A stretch of 5,092 nt of DNA from Pseudoxanthomonas sp. (GTDB lineage Bacteria; Pseudomonadota; Gammaproteobacteria; Xanthomonadales; Xanthomonadaceae): the NCBI GenBank assembly GCA_026785795.1, contig JAJAZJ010000279.1, positions 1 through 5,092 on the forward strand, given 5' to 3'. This document shows, one piece after another, positions 1-5,092 of this stretch. The position numbers and the translations under genes were made by a program. A model generated the notes under the pieces. That model saw nothing but the letters and a program-made list of their open reading frames with translations. It was not told the DNA's origin and did not search any database. Every line of letters begins with the position of its first letter. Position 1 is the first letter of the stretch.

Positions 1-971
1 AACGCCACCGCGATATTGCGCAACCAGCGCTCATGGCCGCTGCGCCTGATCGCCGAGCCTTCGGTGCGGGACAGGAATTCCTGTTCGCTCCAGGCGAAAA
101 GCTGCGGCAGGGTGGCCACATCCAGGTCGTTGCGGGCGCGGAAGTCAGGCTCGTCGCTGCGCTTGGCGAACTTGTTCCAGGGGCAGACCAGCTGGCAGTC
201 GTCGCAGCCGAAAATTCGGTTGCCGATGGGCGCGCGCAGTTCCTCCGGAATGGAGCCTTCGTGTTCGATGGTCAGGTAGGAAATACAGCGCCGTGCATCC
301 AGCCGGTAGGGCGCCACGATCGCCTGGGTGGGGCAGATATCAATACAGCGCGTGCAGGTGCCGCAATGTGCACTGGCCGGCACGTCGATCGGCAGCGGCA
401 GGTCGATGTAGATCTCGCCCAGAAAGAACCATGAGCCACCGTCCCGGTCGATCAGGCAGGTGTGCTTGCCTATCCAGCCCAGCCCTGCGTTGCGCGCCAG
501 GGCGCGTTCCAGTACCGGTGCAGAGTCAACGAACACGCGGTGCCCGAACGGACCGACTTCGTCCTGGATGCGGTGGGCCAACACCTGCAGGCGCTGGCGC
601 ATCAGCTTGTGGTAGTCGCGGCCCAGCGCATAGCGGGCCACGTAGGCGCGTCCAGCGTCGTCCAGCGTAGCCCAGGCCTCGTCGTCGTCATTGCGTCCGT
701 AGTCCAGGCCGACGGAAATAACCCGCAGGGTGCCGGGAATCAGTTCCCCCGGGCTTGCGCGTTTGTCTGCATGCCGCGCCATCCACTCCATCGTGCCGTA
801 CAGGCCTTCGGCAAGCCAGTCGCGCAGATGGGCTTCGTCTTCGCCCAGCTCGATGCCGGTGATACCACAGCGCTGGAAGCCAAGCTCGCTCGCCAGGGTG
901 CGCACACGCCGGGCAAGCGCGCTGGGGTCCGGCAGCGTGCGGGGAAGGGGGTGCAGGGGCGGGGAAGACAT
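1..971 (-). CDS. queG: Epoxyqueuosine reductase QueG, C-terminus cut by window edge
   Basis: QueG is a cytoplasmic cobalamin- and iron-sulfur-dependent enzyme that reduces epoxyqueuosine to queuosine at wobble position 34 of tRNAs Tyr, His, Asp and Asn, the last step of queuosine synthesis. Reading the minus strand from ATG 971-969 gives 323 codons without a stop (begins MSSPPLHPLPRTL). Visible landmarks are FVDSAPVLER near residue 149, whose Asp matches the proposed catalytic acid of the family; GWIGKHTCLI; the first ferredoxin-like motif C203-x2-C206-x2-C209-x3-C213-P; RRCISYLTIEHEG with C229; and the second motif C256-x2-C259-x3-C263-P. All eight cluster cysteines are present. The last visible residues (RRSGHERWLRNIAVA) match the start of the C-terminal helical-repeat region, so roughly 30-60 residues are missing. 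No in-frame start lies close upstream of ATG 971, and no Shine-Dalgarno precedes it. It is divergent from nnr, as in E. coli. Confidence 0.96.
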   Translation of the reverse strand, partial: MSSPPLHPLPRTLPDPSALARRVRTLASELGFQRCGITGIELGEDEAHLRDWLAEGLYGTMEWMARHADKRASPGELIPGTLRVISVGLDYGRNDDDEAWATLDDAGRAYVARYALGRDYHKLMRQRLQVLAHRIQDEVGPFGHRVFVDSAPVLERALARNAGLGWIGKHTCLIDRDGGSWFFLGEIYIDLPLPIDVPASAHCGTCTRCIDICPTQAIVAPYRLDARRCISYLTIEHEGSIPEELRAPIGNRIFGCDDCQLVCPWNKFAKRSDEPDFRARNDLDVATLPQLFAWSEQEFLSRTEGSAIRRSGHERWLRNIAVA

Positions 972-977
972 GGGTGA

Positions 978-983
978 AGTATA
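978..983 (-). promoter_or_regulatory. Putative -10 element of queG (leaderless promoter)
   Basis: On the minus strand these bases read TATACT, five of six matches to TATAAT. Six bases (TCACCC) separate it from the queG ATG, so the usual initiation distance would put +1 at or next to the A of the start codon, giving a leaderless mRNA. No Shine-Dalgarno is possible in such a short leader, which fits the absence of a purine-rich stretch. No good -35 hexamer is seen about 17 bp upstream (GAATCC). Prediction only. Confidence 0.45.
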
Positions 984-987
984 GAAT
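982..987 (+). promoter_or_regulatory. Putative -10 element of nnr (leaderless promoter)
   Basis: TAGAAT, part of TATAGAAT at 980-987, fits the TAnnnT -10 pattern and ends seven bases before ATG 995, again compatible with transcription starting at the start codon. It overlaps the opposing queG -10 by two bases. The -35 zone (about 957-964) is G-rich with no TTGACA-like hexamer, so the promoter would be weak or activator-dependent. Prediction only. Confidence 0.4.
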
Positions 988-992
988 CGATG

Positions 993-1002
993 CCATGCAT
1001 GG
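993..1002. repeat. 10-bp perfect palindrome over the nnr start codon
   Basis: CCATGCATGG reads identically on both strands and contains the nnr ATG (995-997). It lies at the expected transcription start of nnr and in the upstream part of the queG promoter, so a dimeric DNA-binding protein here could affect both genes. A chance origin is possible: symmetry stops at the next base pair on either side, and the ATG is coding. Confidence 0.4.
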
Positions 1003-2479
1003 ATTCCTGCCCCTGTTCGATGGCCGCGCGGCGCGCGCAGTGGACACCAACGCCACGGAACTGCTGGGTGGCGACGGCTACGTACTGATGCAGCGGGCGG
1101 GCCAGGCTGGGTGGCGACACCTGTTGCAGCACTGGCCTGATGCCCAGAGGATCATGGTGGTATGCGGCCCCGGCAACAACGGCGGCGATGGCTATGTGCT
1201 GGCACACCTGGCCCACGTTTCCGGCCGCCAGGTGGAGGTGCTGCACCTGGCCGACCACGTACCGGCAACTCCCCTGGCCCAGCGCGCGTGTACCGATTTC
1301 GTGGCCGCGGGCGGGCGTGTCCGCCTGTTTCCCGAGTCGGGCCCGCAGGCCGATGTAGTCGTCGACGGACTGTTCGGCATCGGCCTGTCGCGCGCGCCGG
1401 ATGGCCTTTCCGCTGCGCTGATCGATGCAGTCAACGCGCAGGCTGCGCCGGTGCTGGCGCTGGACGTGCCCAGCGGGATCGATGCGGATGCCGGCTCGGC
1501 CCCGGGCAAGGCGGTCATTGCCGCGCACACCCTGCAGTTCATCGTGCGCCATGCAGGCCTGTACACCGGGCCTGCGCTGGAGCACGTGGGCCAGCTGGCG
1601 CTGGATGCGCTGGCGCTCCCGGCCAATGCGATGGATGCGGTCGAAAGCACTGCGTGGCTGCTGGACCATGGCGCGCTGTCGCACTGGCTGCTGCCGCGCC
1701 GCCGCAACACGCACAAGGGTGAATCAGGGCGAGCGCTGTGCATCGGCGGCGACCATGGCCACGGCGGCGCGATCCTGCTGTGCGCCGATGCGGCCATGCG
1801 CAGCGGTGCAGGACTGCTGCACGTTGCCACTCGCCAGGCCCACGTGACTGCGGTGCTGGCGCGGCGCCCCGAAGCGATGGTGCATGCGGTCGAATCCGGC
1901 GATGAACTGACCCCGCTGCTGGCCCAGGCTGACGCAATTGCGGTCGGTCCGGGCCTGGGACAGGACGACTGGGGCCGCGCCCTGCTCAGGCTTGCGCTGG
2001 CTTCCGGCAAACCGCTGGTGCTGGATGCCGACGCGCTGAACCTGATTTCGGCGGCCCCGCCTGTACTTGCCGATGCCATCCTGACCCCGCATCCGGGCGA
2101 AGCGGCGCGCCTGCTTGAAACCGACGTCGCCAGCGTGCAGCGCAACCGGTTTTCGGCGGCGATGGCGATCGCCGAACGCTACCAGGCGGTGGTCGTACTC
2201 AAAGGTGCGGGCACGGTGGTGGCAGCGCCGGGGCAAACCCCGCGCGTGATCAATGCGGGCAACCCCGGCATGGCGGTGGGTGGAATGGGCGACGTGCTGA
2301 CCGGCGTCATCCTGGCGCTGCGCGCCGGGGGTATGCCGGCCTTCGACGCGGCCGCTGCAGGTGCATTGCTGCACTCGTTGGCCGCTGACGCCGCCGCTGC
2401 GCAGGGGCAGCGCGGGCTGCTGCCTTCGGATCTGTTCGCGCCGCTGCGCAGGCTGGCCAATCCGGAGCTGGGCGCATGA
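995..2479 (+). CDS. nnr: Bifunctional NAD(P)HX epimerase / ADP-dependent NAD(P)HX dehydratase
   Basis: This cytoplasmic repair enzyme of 494 residues acts on hydrated NADH and NADPH. The N-terminal YjeF_N/NnrE half interconverts R- and S-NAD(P)HX, and the C-terminal ribokinase-fold NnrD half dehydrates S-NAD(P)HX using a nucleoside diphosphate. Epimerase landmarks are LMQRAG (31-36), GPGNNGGDG (58-66), DGLFGIGLSR (124-133) and LDVPSGIDADAG (156-167). Dehydratase landmarks are HKGESGRALCIGG (240-252), GAGLLHVAT (271-279), VGPGLG (317-322), LDADALNL (343-350), LTPHPGEAARLL (363-374), VLKGAGTVV (401-409) and NPGMAVGGMGDVLTG (423-437), whose D433 is the expected catalytic base. Both halves look intact and the length is normal for the fused form. 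ATG 995 is preferred because PLFDGRAARAVD lies where the family N-terminus begins. An in-frame GTG at 974 would add seven residues and cover the putative promoter. The stop overlaps the tsaE start (ATGA). Confidence 0.96.
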   Translation: MHGFLPLFDGRAARAVDTNATELLGGDGYVLMQRAGQAGWRHLLQHWPDAQRIMVVCGPGNNGGDGYVLAHLAHVSGRQVEVLHLADHVPATPLAQRACTDFVAAGGRVRLFPESGPQADVVVDGLFGIGLSRAPDGLSAALIDAVNAQAAPVLALDVPSGIDADAGSAPGKAVIAAHTLQFIVRHAGLYTGPALEHVGQLALDALALPANAMDAVESTAWLLDHGALSHWLLPRRRNTHKGESGRALCIGGDHGHGGAILLCADAAMRSGAGLLHVATRQAHVTAVLARRPEAMVHAVESGDELTPLLAQADAIAVGPGLGQDDWGRALLRLALASGKPLVLDADALNLISAAPPVLADAILTPHPGEAARLLETDVASVQRNRFSAAMAIAERYQAVVVLKGAGTVVAAPGQTPRVINAGNPGMAVGGMGDVLTGVILALRAGGMPAFDAAAAGALLHSLAADAAAAQGQRGLLPSDLFAPLRRLANPELGA

Positions 2480-2958
2480 TTTCGATGCTGCTTGCCGACG
2501 TGGACGCCACCGATACGCTGGGTCATGCGCTGGCTGCAAGCCGACCGGAAGTTGCGGTAGTCCATCTGCACGGTGACCTTGGCGCGGGTAAATCCACGCT
2601 GGCGCGCGCGCTGCTGCGCGGGCTGGGAGTGCAGGGCGCAATTCGCAGCCCGACCTACGCCCTGGTCGAGCGTTACGCCATACCGCAAGGGGAGGCCTGG
2701 CACCTTGACCTGTACCGGATTGCAGACGCGGCCGAGCTTGATTTTCTGGGCCTGGACGAGGCCGAGGCCACGCTGTGGCTGGTGGAGTGGCCGGAACGGG
2801 CCGGTAGCGCGCTGCCCGCCGCGGACCTGCGGGTCGAGCTGGCGGCAGATGGGCCGGGCCGTCGAGTCCGTCTGCAGGCTGGATCGATCGTCGGGGAGGG
2901 CTGGCTGTCGGATTTGCAGCTCACCGGCGGCTTGCAGGCATTATCTCGTCAATCCTGA
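2476..2958 (+). CDS. tsaE: tRNA t6A37 threonylcarbamoyltransferase complex ATPase TsaE
   Basis: TsaE (YjeE) is the small P-loop ATPase that works with TsaB and TsaD to install threonylcarbamoyl on A37 of ANN-decoding tRNAs; it is usually essential and cytoplasmic. The product has 160 residues, typical of the family. It shows Walker A GDLGAGKST (33-41, K39), the switch motif IRSPTYALVE (56-65), the HLDLYR motif (76-81) with the conserved Asp, LDFLGLDE (88-95) and LVEWPERAG (102-110). After about residue 112 conservation with the family falls, as expected. The start ATG 2476 overlaps the nnr stop in ATGA, indicating translational coupling in one operon; a second in-frame ATG three codons on (2485) is a minor alternative. 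Its place between nnr and a cell-wall amidase matches E. coli yjeF-tsaE-amiB. Confidence 0.96.
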   Translation: MISMLLADVDATDTLGHALAASRPEVAVVHLHGDLGAGKSTLARALLRGLGVQGAIRSPTYALVERYAIPQGEAWHLDLYRIADAAELDFLGLDEAEATLWLVEWPERAGSALPAADLRVELAADGPGRRVRLQAGSIVGEGWLSDLQLTGGLQALSRQS

Positions 2959-3031
2959 TAGGAAGTATGGGCAGGTCACGGATAAATAAGGGAAAAATAG
3001 TTGCATTCCTAAGGTGATGGTGGTTGAATCC
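2959..3031 (+). promoter_or_regulatory. tsaE-amidase intergenic region with AT-rich patch
   Basis: This is one of only three gaps in the window. Bases 2981-3002 (beginning GATAAATAAGGG) are markedly A-rich against a GC-rich background, as in a promoter or UP-like region. Possible promoter pieces are TTGCAT (3001-3006) and TTGAAT (3024-3029) at 17-bp spacing, matching the consensus 3/6 and 4/6. Such a promoter would start transcription near 3036-3038, again very close to a start codon. Purine-rich TAAGGTG (3010-3016) and GGTGG (3019-3023) are candidate ribosome-binding sites. There is no T-run terminator after tsaE, so read-through from tsaE is likely as well. The promoter call is weak. Confidence 0.3.
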
Positions 3032-3037
3032 GTGACC
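2974..3037. repeat. Perfect 10-bp inverted repeat flanking the amidase 5' region
   Basis: GGTCACGGAT (2974-2983) is the exact reverse complement of ATCCGTGACC (3028-3037), with 44 bases between the arms. The right arm contains candidate start GTG 3032 and touches candidate start ATG 3038. The AT-rich patch and the Shine-Dalgarno-like purines lie in the loop. As RNA this could pair the start-codon region; as DNA it could be two half-sites of an operator. The repeat is directly seen; its function is inference. Confidence 0.5.
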
Positions 3038-4519
3038 ATGGCGATGGGGAAAGCGAGACTTGGTGCGACATGGGTGGGTATTTTGCTCGCCTTGGGGGCA
3101 CTTTCCCCGGTATTTGCCGGTGAGGTCAGCAGCGTGTCCATCGCGGCGGGCAGCACCGGAACCCGGGCCGAAATCCTGCTGGAGGGGTCGGGCGAATACC
3201 GCACCATCTCCCTCGCCGGCCCCGACCGCCTGGTGGTGGACCTGCCGGCATCGCGCGCAGCGCGTAGCCTCAGGCTCCCCGCCGGCAGCGGCATCATCCA
3301 GTCCGTGCGTACCGGCCAGCCTTCGGCAGATACCCTGCGCATCGTCTTCGACCTGTCCGCACCCGTCGCGCTACTCAGCCCGCGCATGGAGCCCACCGCC
3401 ACGGGGGCCAAACTGGTGCTGGAATGGCCGGGGGAATTCGTCACCGCGAAACCGCAAGCCAGCAACCCGGCAGGTTTCCTGCCCGGCAGCAGCCATCGGA
3501 CTGCCGCAGCGGCCACGGCTGCGTTGACCGCGGCGGTCGCGCAACAGGCCAGTGCACCGTCACGGCGGTCCCCGCAGGACATTCTCAACGGGCAGTCGCC
3601 TGCACTGCCAGCTTCCGTGCCGGCCCGCCAGGCGCCTGCCGCGTCGGTCGTGGCCAACGCGCGGGCTGTGGCCGCCAACGCTGCCGCCGTGCCTGCGCCC
3701 GAGCCGTACAGGCCGCTGCCGCAGGTGCCGATGCGCAAGGGCATGCGCCCGCTGGTGGTCGCCATTGATGCCGGCCACGGCGGGCAGGATCCGGGCGCCA
3801 TCGGCCCGACCGGCAAGCGCGAGAAAGATGTGACCCTGGCCATGGCGCGGGAGCTGGCGCGCCAGATCAATGCGACCGCGGGGATGAAGGCGTTCCTGGT
3901 GCGAGACGGTGATTTCTTCATCTCCCTGCCGCAGCGCGCCCAGCGCGCGCGCGCCGGGAAGGCGGACATCTTTGTCTCCATCCATGCAGATGCAGCCGAA
4001 AACCGCAATGCACGCGGTTCCTCGGTGTACGTGCTGTCGCTGAAAGGCGCTTCGTCACAGCGCGCACGCTGGCTGGCCGACAAGGAAAACGCCTCGGACC
4101 TGGTGGGTGGGGTGCGCCTGCAGCAGGTCGATAACACGCTGTCTTCGGTACTGCTGGACCTGGCCCAGAGCGGGCACATGAAGGCATCCGAAGACGCCGC
4201 CAACAACGTGCTGGATGGGCTCAAGCGGGTGGGCAACAACCACAAGCCGAACATCGAGCGCGCCAATTTCGCGGTCCTGCGCACCTCCGACATGCCGTCG
4301 ATGCTGGTGGAAACGGCCTTCATTTCCAATGCAGAAGAAGAGCAGCGGCTGATCGATCCGGCCTTCCAGCGCAAGGTGGCCGGCGCCGTGCTGGACGGGG
4401 TGGTGACGTACTTCAGCCAGCAGCCGCCGCCGGGCACGGTGTTCGCGGCCCGCGCCCAGGCCGCTGAAGCCGCCGCAGGCGCCACCGCAAGCCTGCGCGG
4501 CAGTTCCGGCGCACCGTAG
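3032..4519 (+). CDS. amiC: Periplasmic N-acetylmuramoyl-L-alanine amidase (AMIN + Amidase_3)
   Basis: This zinc amidase cleaves the MurNAc-L-alanine bond of peptidoglycan and helps split the septum during cell division. From GTG 3032 it has 495 residues. A Sec-type signal peptide is visible: basic start (KAR), hydrophobic core GILLALGAL, and likely cleavage after PVFA, before GEV. Residues about 30-138 form the AMIN domain that localises such enzymes to the septum. Residues about 140-235 are an Ala/Pro/Gln-rich linker. The Amidase_3 domain spans about 240-463, with zinc ligands H249 (IDAGHGG), E264 (KREKDV) and H318 (VSIHAD), and catalytic E427 (LVETAFISN). The segment around 350-385 matches the autoinhibitory helix of the EnvC/NlpD-activated class. 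The tail is Ala-rich with no LysM domain, so the architecture is AmiC-like, although by position it corresponds to E. coli amiB. In-frame alternative starts are GTG 3014, ATG 3017, ATG 3038 and ATG 3044. GTG 3032 is chosen because GGTGG lies 8 bases upstream and it avoids an acidic residue before the signal peptide. Confidence 0.92.
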   Translation: MTMAMGKARLGATWVGILLALGALSPVFAGEVSSVSIAAGSTGTRAEILLEGSGEYRTISLAGPDRLVVDLPASRAARSLRLPAGSGIIQSVRTGQPSADTLRIVFDLSAPVALLSPRMEPTATGAKLVLEWPGEFVTAKPQASNPAGFLPGSSHRTAAAATAALTAAVAQQASAPSRRSPQDILNGQSPALPASVPARQAPAASVVANARAVAANAAAVPAPEPYRPLPQVPMRKGMRPLVVAIDAGHGGQDPGAIGPTGKREKDVTLAMARELARQINATAGMKAFLVRDGDFFISLPQRAQRARAGKADIFVSIHADAAENRNARGSSVYVLSLKGASSQRARWLADKENASDLVGGVRLQQVDNTLSSVLLDLAQSGHMKASEDAANNVLDGLKRVGNNHKPNIERANFAVLRTSDMPSMLVETAFISNAEEEQRLIDPAFQRKVAGAVLDGVVTYFSQQPPPGTVFAARAQAAEAAAGATASLRGSSGAP

Positions 4520-4531
4520 TAACCCGTAACC

Positions 4532-4544
4532 GCCGACCCTCGGC
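4532..4544 (+). repeat. Short hairpin between amidase gene and mutL
   Basis: GCCGA, CCC, TCGGC forms a perfect 5-bp stem with a 3-base loop just after the amidase stop. No run of T follows (next bases are TATGATC), so it is not a convincing intrinsic terminator. It may be a weak attenuator or mRNA-end stabiliser, or chance in GC-rich DNA. Confidence 0.3.
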
Positions 4545-4550
4545 TATGAT
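4545..4550 (+). promoter_or_regulatory. Putative -10 element upstream of mutL
   Basis: TATGAT matches TATAAT in five of six positions and lies 42 bases before the mutL GTG start, in the only gap between the amidase gene and mutL (4520-4592). No TTGACA-like -35 is seen at normal spacing, and a small hairpin fills the spacer. It overlaps the 8-bp palindrome ATGATCAT (4546-4553). A modest internal promoter is possible; prediction only. Confidence 0.3.
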
Positions 4551-4592
4551 CATGCCGCCTTCCCCCCGACGGCGCCGCAGTGCCGCCCCCAC

Positions 4593-5092
4593 GTGCAGAT
4601 CCGCCAGCTTCCCGACACCCTCATCAACCAGATCGCGGCAGGCGAAGTCGTCGAGCGGCCTGCGTCCGTGGTCAAGGAGCTGGTCGAGAACGCGCTGGAT
4701 GCAGGCGCACTGCGCATAGACATCGACCTGGAGGAGGGCGGCATCCGCCTGATCCGGATCCGCGACGATGGCGGCGGCATCGCCCCCGAGCAGCTGCCGC
4801 TGGCGGTCGCACGCCACGCGACCAGCAAGATCGCCACGCTGGAAGATCTTGAAGCCGTGGCCACGCTCGGATTTCGTGGCGAGGCCTTGCCCTCGATCGC
4901 CTCGGTCAGCCGCTTCTCCCTGTCCTCGCGCCGCCCCGGGGATGAACACGGCGCGACGCTGCAGGTGGATGGCGGCAGGCTCGGCACCGTGGCGCCCAAG
5001 TCGCAGCCAGCCGGCACCACGGTGGAAGTGCGCGAACTGTTTTACAACGTCCCCGCCCGGCGCAAGTTCCTGCGCGCTGAACGCACCGAGTT
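4593..5092 (+). CDS. mutL: DNA mismatch repair protein MutL, N-terminal part (cut by window edge)
   Basis: MutL is the GHKL ATPase that couples mismatch recognition by MutS to strand incision and excision. The window holds 166 codons and two bases, covering about half of the ATPase domain, with no stop. Landmarks are [11 protein letters not shown] (13-23), motif [13 protein letters not shown] (28-39) with catalytic E29 and metal-binding N33 at the same numbers as in E. coli MutL, motif [11 protein letters not shown] (55-63) with D58, HATSKI (75-80), motif [12 protein letters not shown] (93-101), and [20 protein letters not shown] (141-160). The start is GTG 4593. It fits the family N-terminus ([12 protein letters not shown]), and the upstream ATGs at 4546 and 4552 are in another frame. 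No Shine-Dalgarno is visible before it. The gene follows the amidase stop by 73 bp, the same order as E. coli amiB-mutL; miaA would be expected beyond the window. Confidence 0.96.
   Translation, partial: MQIRQLPDTLINQIAAGEVVERPASVVKELVENALDAGALRIDIDLEEGGIRLIRIRDDGGGIAPEQLPLAVARHATSKIATLEDLEAVATLGFRGEALPSIASVSRFSLSSRRPGDEHGATLQVDGGRLGTVAPKSQPAGTTVEVRELFYNVPARRKFLRAERTE

Noticed and set aside
33..977. Plus-strand open frames of 125-171 codons opposite queG
   Set aside because: The minus strand here reads as an uninterrupted QueG with all eight cluster cysteines, so these are shadows.
740..1714. A 324-codon minus-strand open frame, and a 317-codon one at 1192-2145, opposite nnr and queG
   Set aside because: Both overlap strongly supported genes and encode Arg/Ala-rich sequences without family motifs; they are antisense shadows.
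2941..4485. A 514-codon open frame on the minus strand opposite the amidase gene
   Set aside because: It mirrors the codon structure of the real gene in GC-rich DNA. Its product is low-complexity Ala/Ser/Arg-rich with no recognisable motif, while the plus strand has a complete zinc-amidase.
4532..4550. Rho-independent terminator after the amidase gene
   Set aside because: The 5-bp stem is short and no T-run follows; kept only as a hairpin.
4764..4776. MutL motif II reads RDDGGG instead of the common RDNGxG
   Set aside because: Asp at this position occurs in other MutL/GHKL proteins and the metal-contacting D58 is intact, so no functional change is implied.
1..5092. Mobile element, CRISPR array, tRNA/rRNA gene, toxin-antitoxin or defence system
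   Set aside because: I found no transposase-like protein, spaced direct repeats, RNA-gene signature or small paired genes; nearly all bases belong to five housekeeping genes.

Overview
This is a GC-rich (about two-thirds G+C by eye) bacterial chromosomal window. The protein sequences look like a gammaproteobacterium of the Xanthomonadaceae (Stenotrophomonas/Xanthomonas/Pseudoxanthomonas type). That placement rests on remembered similarity of MutL, QueG and the Nnr enzyme and on gene order, not on a search.

Layout: positions 1-971 hold most of queG (epoxyqueuosine reductase) on the minus strand, with its C-terminus cut off by the window edge. A 23-bp divergent gap (972-994) separates it from a plus-strand gene cluster: nnr (bifunctional NAD(P)HX epimerase/dehydratase, 995-2479), tsaE (t6A tRNA-modification ATPase, 2476-2958, overlapping nnr by 4 bp), a periplasmic AMIN/Amidase_3 N-acetylmuramoyl-L-alanine amidase (about 3032-4519) and the start of mutL (from GTG 4593, running off the right edge). 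Coding density is very high; the only non-coding stretches are 23, 73 and 73 bp.

The order matches the conserved E. coli arrangement of queG (yjeS) divergent from yjeF-tsaE-amiB-mutL-miaA-hfq. The genes share no single pathway: anticodon-loop tRNA modification (queG, tsaE), repair of damaged NAD(P)H (nnr), septal peptidoglycan splitting (amidase) and mismatch repair (mutL). All are housekeeping functions. I see no mobile element, CRISPR array, RNA gene or defence system, and no undescribed system.

The most interesting signals are regulatory. The queG/nnr gap carries back-to-back, overlapping -10-like hexamers placed so that both mRNAs could be leaderless. A 10-bp palindrome covers the nnr start codon. 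A perfect 10-bp inverted repeat brackets the tsaE-amidase intergenic region, with one arm over the amidase start codon. A small hairpin and a -10-like hexamer precede a mutL GTG start that lacks a Shine-Dalgarno sequence.
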